Positions 17,302 to 24,418 of a stretch of DNA of 64,000 nucleotides are shown in pieces. The notes below the pieces were generated by a model. It ran no database searches, had not been told where the DNA came from, and saw only the letters and a list, made by a program, of their open reading frames with translations. The translations under genes were made by a program, and so were the position numbers. The first letter of the stretch is position 1. Each line of letters starts with the position of its first letter. The DNA lies in contig NZ_JAIQZK010000002.1 of assembly GCF_020075545.1 (NCBI RefSeq), forward strand, positions 248,001-312,000. Reading direction: 5' to 3'. Source of the DNA: Nocardioides sp. TRM66260-LWL. GTDB lineage: Bacteria > Actinomycetota > Actinomycetes > Propionibacteriales > Nocardioidaceae.

Positions 17302-18317
17302 CAGGCGTCCGTCCCGGCGCCGGAGCGCGAGCGGTTGACGATGATCGCGGCGAGCGTGTTGACCACGAGCGTGATGAGGAACAGGACGAAGCCCGCGGCC
17401 AGCAGCGCGGACAGCTGGGCCTGGGTGGCCTCGCCGAACCGGCCGGCGATCAGCGAGCTGACCGTCGAGGTGCCGACCTCGAGGACGTTCGGCTTGACGA
17501 CGAACGACGGCGAGATGATCAGGACGACGGCGATGGTCTCGCCGAGCGCCCGGCCCAGGCCGAGCATCGTGCCGCCGATGATGCCGCCGCGGCCGAAGGG
17601 GATGACGACCGAGCGGATCATGCCCCAGCGGGTCGCGCCGAGCGCGAGCGCGGCCTCCTTCTCCCCCACCGGGGTCTGGGAGAAGACCTGGCGCATGACG
17701 GCGCAGGCCATGGGCATGACCATCATCGCCACCGCGATGCCGGCGCAGAACGCGCTGAACTGGTAGCGGCCGTAGTCGGGCACGGCGGCGTTCGGGTCGC
17801 TGCCCGGCACGTCGAAGATCGGGATCCAGCCGAGGTGGGCCTGGAGGAACCGGGCGAGGTCGCCGGCGTGCGGCATCACCAGCAGGTAGCCCCACAGGCC
17901 GTAGACGATCGACGGCACCGCCGCCATCAGGTCGACCAGCGAGACCAGCACCGGCTTGATCCGCGCGGGCGCGTACTCGCTGATGTAGAGCGCGGTGGTG
18001 AGCGCGAGCGGGAAGGCGAAGAACATCGCGACGAGGGCCACCGAGATGGTGCCGGTGAGCACCGCGGCGATGCCGATCTGGTCGGTGTCGGGCTGCCAGG
18101 TCTGGGTGGTGAAGAAGCCCCAGCCGTAGCGCTGGAACGTCGGCACGGCCTGGTAGCCCAGGAAGAGGCCGACGCCGCCGGTGATGACGAGCATCGTCGC
18201 GCCGACGGCACGGATGCCGTGCTCGAAGACGGCGTCGACGCCGGCGGGCTTGCGGGAGATGTGCCGCGGCGCGACCGTGTCGGCGCCGGGCAGATCGAGC
18301 ACAGGGAGGCTGGTCAA
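17301..18317 (-). CDS. pstC: Phosphate ABC transporter permease PstC (cluster 1)
   Basis: Permease partner of PstA. The 338-residue protein has the PstC N-terminal helix near residue 40, the SEYAPARIKP and AAVPSIVYGLWGYL segments, and the EAA loop EAALALGATRWGMIRSVVIPFGR. Helices continue to the basic tail. The start is TTG at 18317, in good position after GGAACGG; a GTG five codons on is an alternative. It is the first gene of cluster 1 and follows a PHO box by about 110 bp, so phosphate starvation control through PhoP is likely. Confidence 0.93.
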   Translation of the reverse strand: MTSLPVLDLPGADTVAPRHISRKPAGVDAVFEHGIRAVGATMLVITGGVGLFLGYQAVPTFQRYGWGFFTTQTWQPDTDQIGIAAVLTGTISVALVAMFFAFPLALTTALYISEYAPARIKPVLVSLVDLMAAVPSIVYGLWGYLLVMPHAGDLARFLQAHLGWIPIFDVPGSDPNAAVPDYGRYQFSAFCAGIAVAMMVMPMACAVMRQVFSQTPVGEKEAALALGATRWGMIRSVVIPFGRGGIIGGTMLGLGRALGETIAVVLIISPSFVVKPNVLEVGTSTVSSLIAGRFGEATQAQLSALLAAGFVLFLITLVVNTLAAIIVNRSRSGAGTDA

Positions 18318-18428
18318 GCGAACCGTTCCAGATCGTGCGTACCGCGGGTCCGGGGAGGTCCGTGCGGGCTCGCCGGAGGCCCCGGGAGCGGCTCCAAGGT
18401 GCGGGAGCCAGGGAACCGATCAGGGTGG

Positions 18429-18472
18429 CGCAGGTGAACGGACGCTGAACCGTCGAGCCTCGTTGGCTGAAC
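18429..18472 (-). promoter_or_regulatory. PHO box: 11-nt direct repeats ahead of pstC1
   Basis: Read on the minus strand, four successive 11-mers begin GTTCAGCCAAC, GAGGCTCGACG, GTTCAGCGTCC, GTTCACCTGCG. Three of the four start GTTCA in the same register. This matches the actinobacterial PhoP direct-repeat unit (GTTCA-type, 11-nt period) known from Streptomyces. It ends 111 bp before the pstC1 start. The remaining leader to 18318 shows no other clear element. Confidence 0.82.
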
Positions 18473-18564
18473 TCGACCGTGGCGCCGCCCACAGGGCCAG
18501 GCGGGCATGGTTCTCGCAGGTCACCCGGCATGGCCCGATCGGACTAGATGGCGGCTCCGAACGC

Positions 18565-18600
18565 AGGACCGCCCGGAGCCGAGCGGCTCCGGGCGGTCCT
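18565..18600 (-). terminator. 17-bp hairpin terminator after pstS2
   Basis: Bases 18565-18581 pair exactly with 18584-18600. It starts 37 bases beyond the pstS2 stop on the minus strand and separates cluster 2 transcription from the PHO-box promoter of cluster 1. Confidence 0.85.
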
Positions 18601-18602
18601 GA

Positions 18603-18624
18603 GGTCACCTGCTGTTCACCTGGG
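18603..18624 (+). promoter_or_regulatory. Second PHO-box-like 11-nt direct repeat, opposite orientation
   Basis: On the plus strand GGTCACCTGCT is followed directly by GTTCACCTGGG, two units in 11-nt register. It lies between the pstS2 stop and the terminator, with no plus-strand gene after it, so it could be a chance match or a distal PhoP site. Confidence 0.35.
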
Positions 18625-18636
18625 CGACGGCCTCCG

Positions 18637-20289
18637 TCACGGGCGCAGTCGGCGGTAGAGGAACGGCGGCGCGAGGGCCGTCAGGAGCAGCATGAGGGCC
18701 ACGACCCACGCGGCGACGGCCGTCTGACCCGAGCGCTGGCCGCCCACCTCGACCGCCGTCGCGGGCGCGCCGGCCGCGAGCGCGGTGCCGGCCGCGGCGG
18801 GGGCGCCGGTCAGGGGGTCGACCGCCGCGGCCGCTCCACCCGCGCCGGGCGCGCCCGACACACCGGCCGCGCCGGCACCGGTGCCGCCGCCCGTCGCGGC
18901 CGTGCCGCCGGCCGTCGTCGTCCCGCCGGTGCCGGATGCTGGGGCCTGACCGCCGGCGGCACCGCCGGCACCGGCGCCGACCGTCTGGCCGCCGCCACCG
19001 GCGCCCCCCGCACCGGCACCGCCCGACGCGCCCGTCCCGCCGGTGCGGCCGGCCGTGCAGACCTTCCCGCGGGCGTCGCACGGGTTGGGCGCCGGCGCGT
19101 TGCGCAGGATGTCGAAGGCCGGGTTCGCGCACTTGCTGAACGACGGCGGGTCGACGTGCCCGGGGATGCGGCGCACCTGCTTGAAGCCGGCCTCGACGAG
19201 GTTCTTCGGCAGCGGCGAGTAGCCGAGGATGTCGGCCTTCTGCTGCCCCGCGCAGAGGAAGTAGTTGACGAACGTCGAGAGCGTGCGTCCCTTCGCGGCG
19301 TTGAAGGGGGCGTCGGTCGAGATCGGCGCGACCATGTAGGAGTAGCTCGACATCGGGTAGGCGCGCTTGTCCGGATTGTTGTAGACGCCCCGCAGGTCCT
19401 GCACCAGCGTCTTCGGGTCGACCCGCGCGCGGGTCAGCGCCACGGCCACGTTGGACGCCGTCGGCTGGGCGTAGTAGCCGCCCTTGTTGAGCAGCGAGGC
19501 CACCGGGAAGTCGACGCGCTTGGCGTAGGCGTACTCGACGTAGCCGATCGCGCCCTCGCCGTAGGGCGCCGAGACGTAGTTGGCGACGCCGTTGGAGCCG
19601 ACCTGCGCCTTGGAGGCGCCGAAGGCCGGGTAGAACGACACGCTCGGGCAGGCGTTGCCGCCGAGCCTGAGCTTGTCGCGGATGAAGGGGCAGTAGATGC
19701 TCGGCGTCTGGTTGATCATGTAGAGGCTGAACTGGGCCGACGCGCCCGCGCCGTCGGAGCGCACCACCGGGATGATCGGGATGTCGGGCAGCGCCTTGCC
19801 GTAGTCGGCCTTGATCGCCGGGTCGTTCCACCGGGTGATCTGGCCGGTGAAGATCTTGGCCAGGGTCGGCGCCGAGAGCCGCAGGTCGCGCACCCGCTGA
19901 CCGCCGACGGTGAGGTTGTACATGAACGACGTGCCGCCGGCGACGATCGGGATGTAGGCGTAGGGACGGCTCGGTCGCTCGGCCTGCTGGCCCGGCTCGG
20001 GCGGGTCCTGGAAGGGGATCTCGGTGTTCGCGAAGTCGACCGTGCCCTGGATGTACTGCGAGCGGCCGTCGGTGGAGCCGGTGCCGGCGAAGTTGACGAC
20101 CACGCCGCTGGCCCGGATGTCGGCGCGCCAGGCGTCGACGGCCACCTGCGACCAGGTGGAGCCGGCGCCGGAGATCGGCACGTAGTCGGCGGCGAACGAC
20201 GGCGCGGTGGCCGGCGGGGCGGTCAGGCCCACGGCGCCCAGGGCGAGCGCGGCGGCGAGGATCCGACGGATCCGGCGCGGAGGGGTCAC
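18637..20289 (-). CDS. pstS: Membrane-anchored phosphate-binding protein PstS (cluster 2)
   Basis: A 550-residue PstS like that of cluster 1: signal peptide about residues 1-34, PstS domain to about 390 with SGAGSTWSQ, LAKIFTGQITRWNDPAIK and the phosphate loop VVRSDGAGASAQ, where the usual SGT is GAS. A Gly/Ala/Thr stalk of about 110 residues, a single helix (AAWVVALMLLLTALAPPFLY) and the short basic tail RRLRP follow. The GTG start overlaps the pstA2 stop as GTGA. The changed loop may alter affinity; phosphate binding is therefore inferred from family and context rather than from an intact motif. It ends cluster 2. Confidence 0.88.
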   Translation of the reverse strand: MTPPRRIRRILAAALALGAVGLTAPPATAPSFAADYVPISGAGSTWSQVAVDAWRADIRASGVVVNFAGTGSTDGRSQYIQGTVDFANTEIPFQDPPEPGQQAERPSRPYAYIPIVAGGTSFMYNLTVGGQRVRDLRLSAPTLAKIFTGQITRWNDPAIKADYGKALPDIPIIPVVRSDGAGASAQFSLYMINQTPSIYCPFIRDKLRLGGNACPSVSFYPAFGASKAQVGSNGVANYVSAPYGEGAIGYVEYAYAKRVDFPVASLLNKGGYYAQPTASNVAVALTRARVDPKTLVQDLRGVYNNPDKRAYPMSSYSYMVAPISTDAPFNAAKGRTLSTFVNYFLCAGQQKADILGYSPLPKNLVEAGFKQVRRIPGHVDPPSFSKCANPAFDILRNAPAPNPCDARGKVCTAGRTGGTGASGGAGAGGAGGGGQTVGAGAGGAAGGQAPASGTGGTTTAGGTAATGGGTGAGAAGVSGAPGAGGAAAAVDPLTGAPAAAGTALAAGAPATAVEVGGQRSGQTAVAAWVVALMLLLTALAPPFLYRRLRP

Positions 20290-21521
20290 GGGAGGTCTCC
20301 TTCGTGGTCCGGCTGGTCGCCGGCGTCGATCTGGTCGGGGCGCTCCTCGGAGCGCTGGTCGAAGCGCGCCGCGAGACGGCGCTGCTGCCGGCGGCTGACC
20401 CGGCCCGGCGCACGACCGCCGACGATCCGGGCCAGGGAGAAGAACAGGACGACGAGCGTCAGCAGGACGACGCCGGCGCCGAAGGCGCGCTCGATCGCCT
20501 GGTCGAGCGGGAGGCGCACCTGGGTGAAGATGAACAGCGGCAGGGACAGCTGCGGGCCCTCGAGCGGGTCGAGGTTCATCTCGCTGGTGTTGCCGGCCAC
20601 GAGGAGCACGGGCGCGGTCTCGCCGATCACCCGCGCCACTCCGAGCAGCACGGCCGTCACCAGACCCGGGAGGGCGGTGGGCAGGACCACCCGCGAGACG
20701 GTCTGCCAGCGGCTGGTCCCGAGGGCCAGCGAGGCCTCCCGCAGGCCGTTCGGCACCAGCCGCAGGACGACCTCGGCGGTGGTGGTGACGACCGGGATCA
20801 TGCTCACGCACAGGGCCAGGGCGGCGGCGAAGCCGGAGCGGTCGAAGCCGAACTGGATGATCATCATCGAGTAGACGAACAGGCCCGCGACGATGGTCGG
20901 CACCGAGCTCATCGTCTCCACCACCCGGCGCACGGCGTCGGCGAGCCGACCGCCGACCTCGCTCAGGTACACCGCGGTGGCCAGCCCCAGCGGCACGCTG
21001 ATCAGCATCGAGATGCCGACCTGCTCGGCGGTGCCGGCCATGGCGGCGAGGATGCCGCCCTGGTCGAGCGGGGCGTCCGGTCCGATCAGGGCGGTGGTCT
21101 GGGTGTAGAAGTTCAGGTGCCCCAGCGCGGAGCGTCCACGCAGGAACGTGAAGACCACGATGCCCGCGAGCACCGTCACGAGCACGAGGCCGCAGGTCGT
21201 CACCAGCGCGGCCGTGAGCCGGTCGATGACGCCCTGGCGGTCGAGGGTGGTGCTGCTGACCGCCGCGAGCAGCGTCAGGAAGAGCAGGTACCAGACCAGC
21301 CAGAACCCGATCGTTCCGCGCACCGGCAGCACCTGCTCGAAGAGCAGCCAGGCCAGGGCGAGGGCGCCGAGGAGCGCCGCGAGGTGGTGGACGAGCGCCT
21401 CGGGCGTCAGGCCGCGGGTGCGGACCCGCGGACGCGGCGGTCGGGGGTCGCCGGACTCCCGCTCGCGCAGCGGCAGGTGCGTGCGCGGCACGTCGGGGTC
21501 GGCGCTGGTGACGGGGGGCAT
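20286..21521 (-). CDS. pstA: Phosphate ABC transporter permease PstA (cluster 2)
   Basis: Second PstA, 411 residues. It has the same extended plan as PstA1: a proline/arginine-rich N-terminus, three extra helices at about 45-115, then the six-helix permease with the EAA loop GLREASLALGTSRWQTVSRVVLP, and a basic, charged tail with RRQQRRLAARF. It follows pstC2 by 4 nt and overlaps pstS2 by 4 nt. Keeping both the unusual extension and the tail suggests that the two clusters come from one ancestral set. Confidence 0.93.
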   Translation of the reverse strand: MPPVTSADPDVPRTHLPLRERESGDPRPPRPRVRTRGLTPEALVHHLAALLGALALAWLLFEQVLPVRGTIGFWLVWYLLFLTLLAAVSSTTLDRQGVIDRLTAALVTTCGLVLVTVLAGIVVFTFLRGRSALGHLNFYTQTTALIGPDAPLDQGGILAAMAGTAEQVGISMLISVPLGLATAVYLSEVGGRLADAVRRVVETMSSVPTIVAGLFVYSMMIIQFGFDRSGFAAALALCVSMIPVVTTTAEVVLRLVPNGLREASLALGTSRWQTVSRVVLPTALPGLVTAVLLGVARVIGETAPVLLVAGNTSEMNLDPLEGPQLSLPLFIFTQVRLPLDQAIERAFGAGVVLLTLVVLFFSLARIVGGRAPGRVSRRQQRRLAARFDQRSEERPDQIDAGDQPDHEGDLP

Positions 21522-21525
21522 CGGC

Positions 21526-22560
21526 TCAGATCTCCGTGGCCGCACCCGAGCGCGAGCGTCGCACGACGACGCCGGCCAGGGTGTTGATGAACAGGGTGAA
21601 GACGAACAGGACGAGGCCCGCGCCGAGGAGGCCGGCCAGGCCGACGCCGTTGGACTCGGAGTACTTCGCGGCGATGTGCGCGGCGATCGTGTTCGAGCCG
21701 CTCTCCAGCGGGCGGGTCGTGAGCGTGAAGGTCGGCGCGATGATCGTGTAGACGATGATCGTCTCGCCGAGCGCACGGCCGAGACCGAGGATGACGCCGC
21801 CGACGATGCCGCTGCGGCCGAAGGGCAGCACGACCGCGCGGATCATGCCCCACCTGGTGGCGCCCAGCGCGATCGCGCCCTCCCGCTCGCCCTGCGGCGC
21901 CTGCGCGAAGACCTCCCGCATGATCGAGGTGACGGTCGGCAGCACGACGGCGCCGGTGGCCACGCCGGCGATGAACGCCGAGGACGTGTAGCCCGACAGC
22001 GAGTCGGGCGTCGTGACCCGCAGGAAGGGCAGGAAGGGCCCGAGGTGCACGGAGATCCACTGCGCCACCTGCAGCAGCTGGCCCTGGAGGAAGAAGAAGC
22101 CCCACAGCGCGTAGATGATCGCCGGGACGGCCGCCATCAGGTCGACCAGCGTCACCATCGGCCGGCGCAGCCACGGCGGCGCGTACTCGCTGATGAACAG
22201 CGCCGCGCCGAAGCCGATCGGCACCGCCACCGCGAGCGCGATGAGGGCGATCAGCACGGTGCCCCACAGCAGGGAGGCGATGCCGAAGGTGCCCGCCTCG
22301 GGCAGCCACTCCTGGGTGGTGAGGAAGCGCCAGCCCTGCGACTCGAACGCCGGCCAGGCGCCCAGCGCGAGGAAGAACGCGATGAGCACCATGACGACGA
22401 GGGTCGAGATCGCGGCGCCGCGGACGGCGGCGACGAAGCCGACGTCGGCCGGGGTCGGCTTGGCCACGATGGAGCGCCGGGCGCGCTCGGCGCCGGCCAC
22501 CAGCACCGGCGGCGGCCCGGCCGGTCCGGCGGGTCCCTGGGTCGGGGTGAGGGTGCTCAT
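21526..22560 (-). CDS. pstC: Phosphate ABC transporter permease PstC (cluster 2)
   Basis: Second PstC, 344 residues, with a proline-rich N-terminus, SEYAPPWLRRP, AAVPAIIYALWGFFF and the EAA loop GAIALGATRWGMIRAVVLPFGR. The first helix is about residues 48-68. The ATG overlaps the pstB2 stop as ATGA, so all four transporter genes pstB2-pstC2-pstA2-pstS2 are coupled, in an order that differs from cluster 1. Confidence 0.93.
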   Translation of the reverse strand: MSTLTPTQGPAGPAGPPPVLVAGAERARRSIVAKPTPADVGFVAAVRGAAISTLVVMVLIAFFLALGAWPAFESQGWRFLTTQEWLPEAGTFGIASLLWGTVLIALIALAVAVPIGFGAALFISEYAPPWLRRPMVTLVDLMAAVPAIIYALWGFFFLQGQLLQVAQWISVHLGPFLPFLRVTTPDSLSGYTSSAFIAGVATGAVVLPTVTSIMREVFAQAPQGEREGAIALGATRWGMIRAVVLPFGRSGIVGGVILGLGRALGETIIVYTIIAPTFTLTTRPLESGSNTIAAHIAAKYSESNGVGLAGLLGAGLVLFVFTLFINTLAGVVVRRSRSGAATEI

Positions 22561-23420
22561 CCGAACCGTCCGTTCACGTAGTCGTCGGTGCGGGGGTCCT
22601 GCGGGCGGCCGAACACGTCGGCGGTGGGGCCCTGCTCGACGATGTGGCCGGGCCGGCCCTCGGCGGCCAGGAAGAACGCGCAGTGGTCGGAGACCCGCTG
22701 CGCCTGCTGCATGTTGTGGGTGACGATCACGACGGTCACCTCGGCGGCGATCTCGCGGATCGTCTCCTCGACCCGGCGCGTGGAGGTGGGGTCGAGGGCC
22801 GAGCAGGGCTCGTCCATCAGCAGGACGTCGGGCCGCACCGCGAGCGAGCGGGCGATGCACAGGCGCTGCTGCTGGCCGCCGGACAGCGACGCGCCGGGCG
22901 TGCCGAGCCGGCCGCGCACCTCGTCCCACAGGCCCGCGCTGCGCAGGCTGCGCTCGACCAGCGCGTCGTCCTCGTCGGTGCGGCGCCGACGCCGGCCGAG
23001 CGCGGCGCCGCGGGCGTCGCGTCCGGTGAGCGCCAGGCCGGCGAGCACGTTGTCGTAGATCGACATGGTCGGGAAGGGGTTGGCCTTCTGGAAGACCATG
23101 CCGATGCGGCGGCGGCTCTCCAGCGGTCGCAGCGCGGGGTCGTAGACGTCCTGGCCCTCGAGGAGCACGCGGCCGGCCAGCGAGGCGCCGGGCACCAGCT
23201 CGTGCATGCGGTTGAGGATGCGCAGGAAGGTCGACTTGCCGCAGCCCGAGGGCCCGATCAGCGCGGTCACGCGGCCGGCGGCCATCGTGAGGTCGACGTC
23301 CTCGAGCACCTGGTGGTCGCCGAACCAGGCGCTCACCTGCTCGGCGACGAGGGCGGCGGGGGTGGCGTCGGCGCGATGGGCCGGCCGCGCCGTGGGGCCG
23401 GCGGCGGGGGTCGGGGCCAC
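22557..23420 (-). CDS. pstB: Phosphate ABC transporter ATPase PstB (cluster 2)
   Basis: Second PstB, 287 residues, with an extra Ala/Pro/Thr-rich N-terminus of about 25 residues, Walker [10 protein letters not shown], signature [16 protein letters not shown], Walker [14 protein letters not shown] and C-terminal YVNGRFG. An Arg-rich insertion (GRRRRRTDEDD) stands between the Q-loop and the signature, where PstB1 has KMSKSDQ. The frame is open upstream; the GTG at 23420 is chosen for the strong ribosome site GGAAGGAGG five bases before it. It is the only gene of the cluster with such a strong site. Confidence 0.95.
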   Translation of the reverse strand: MAPTPAAGPTARPAHRADATPAALVAEQVSAWFGDHQVLEDVDLTMAAGRVTALIGPSGCGKSTFLRILNRMHELVPGASLAGRVLLEGQDVYDPALRPLESRRRIGMVFQKANPFPTMSIYDNVLAGLALTGRDARGAALGRRRRRTDEDDALVERSLRSAGLWDEVRGRLGTPGASLSGGQQQRLCIARSLAVRPDVLLMDEPCSALDPTSTRRVEETIREIAAEVTVVIVTHNMQQAQRVSDHCAFFLAAEGRPGHIVEQGPTADVFGRPQDPRTDDYVNGRFG

Positions 23421-23458
23421 GGGGCCCTCCTTCCGGTCGAGTCGGGTCACGGCGGCGC

Positions 23459-24418
23459 TCACAGCGTGTTGGGCAGCAGGAGCGCCAGCTGCCCGAAGAC
23501 GGTCCAGAGCAGCGCGAGAAGCACCGGCACGCCGCCGATCCACAGCGAGCGGCGCAGCGTGGCCGCCTGCGGCACCCGGACCCAGGCCCAGGTGAGCCCG
23601 AGGGCGACGAGCAGCAGCAGCTGACTCCACAGGACCAGCGACACGAGGTGGTCGGAGCTGCCCTCCCCCACGGCGTCGGTCGGACGCGCCGCGACGCCGG
23701 CCGCCGCGCCGGTGGTGCGGGGCAGCGCCTCGCCCTGCAGCCGCGCCGAGACGGTGAGCGTGCGGCTCGGGGCGAGCGCGGGGTCGGAGGTCACCAGGGT
23801 GAGTCGCGAGGCGACCACCGGCACCGTGGTCGGGGCGGCGTCGCTGGTGCGCACGAGGTCGACCACGTAGGTGAACCGGCCCTGGCCGGTCGTCACGGTG
23901 AACCGGTCGCCGGGCCGCAGTCGGTCGAGGTGCGCGAAGGGCGCGCCGAAGGTGGCGCGCCGCCCCACGAGCACCGATCCGCCGGCCTGTCCGGGCAGCG
24001 AGGTGTCGGGGCGCAGCCCCGGGGCGAGCGCGGTCTGCTCGCTGCTGCTGCCCTGCACGAACACCTGGGTCAGGCCCAGCTGCGGGATCTGCAGCAGCCC
24101 GAGCGGGGTGCCGATCGGCTGGGCTCCGTTGACCGGCACCTCGGTGCGCTTGAGCGCCGCGACGAGGTCGTCGTAGGCCAGGGCCTGGTAGCGGTCCGCG
24201 GCGAGCCGCGACCCGCCCACGAGGAAGGCCAGGAAGCCCAGCACGAGCACCAGCACGCCGATCAGGGCGGAGGCCAGCAGCGTGCCCGTGCGGGGGCCCT
24301 CCGGCCGGGTGCCGGGGTGCGGCCGGTCGTCCCGGTCGTCCCCGACCCGGTCGACCACGGCGTCGGCCGAGCCGTCCGGCACCAGCGGCGCGGGGGGCGG
24401 GCTCAGCGTCGCAGCCAC
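23459..24418 (-). CDS. Sortase-fold membrane protein lacking catalytic His and Cys (cluster 2)
   Basis: A 319-residue counterpart of the protein at 10,660. A helix at about 47-69 is followed by an outside sortase-like domain (LLQIPQLGL, LPGQAGGSVL, FGAPFAHLDRLRPGDRF, YVVDLV, LTLVTSDP) and two C-terminal helices ending ALLLPNTL. The usual GHR is GRR, so the His is Arg153; the usual LTLxTC is LTLVTS, so the Cys is Ser211. The third catalytic residue, Arg219 in APSRTLTV, remains. The GTG start lies inside the end of the 768-residue gene (16-nt overlap). Transpeptidase activity is not expected; partner binding is an inference from location. Confidence 0.75.
   Translation of the reverse strand: MAATLSPPPAPLVPDGSADAVVDRVGDDRDDRPHPGTRPEGPRTGTLLASALIGVLVLVLGFLAFLVGGSRLAADRYQALAYDDLVAALKRTEVPVNGAQPIGTPLGLLQIPQLGLTQVFVQGSSSEQTALAPGLRPDTSLPGQAGGSVLVGRRATFGAPFAHLDRLRPGDRFTVTTGQGRFTYVVDLVRTSDAAPTTVPVVASRLTLVTSDPALAPSRTLTVSARLQGEALPRTTGAAAGVAARPTDAVGEGSSDHLVSLVLWSQLLLLVALGLTWAWVRVPQAATLRRSLWIGGVPVLLALLWTVFGQLALLLPNTL

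Noticed and set aside
18181..20874. 897-codon plus-strand open frame
   Set aside because: It is antisense to pstS2 and pstA2, has Arg/Gly/Ala-skewed composition and no recognisable domain; long antisense frames are expected at this GC content.
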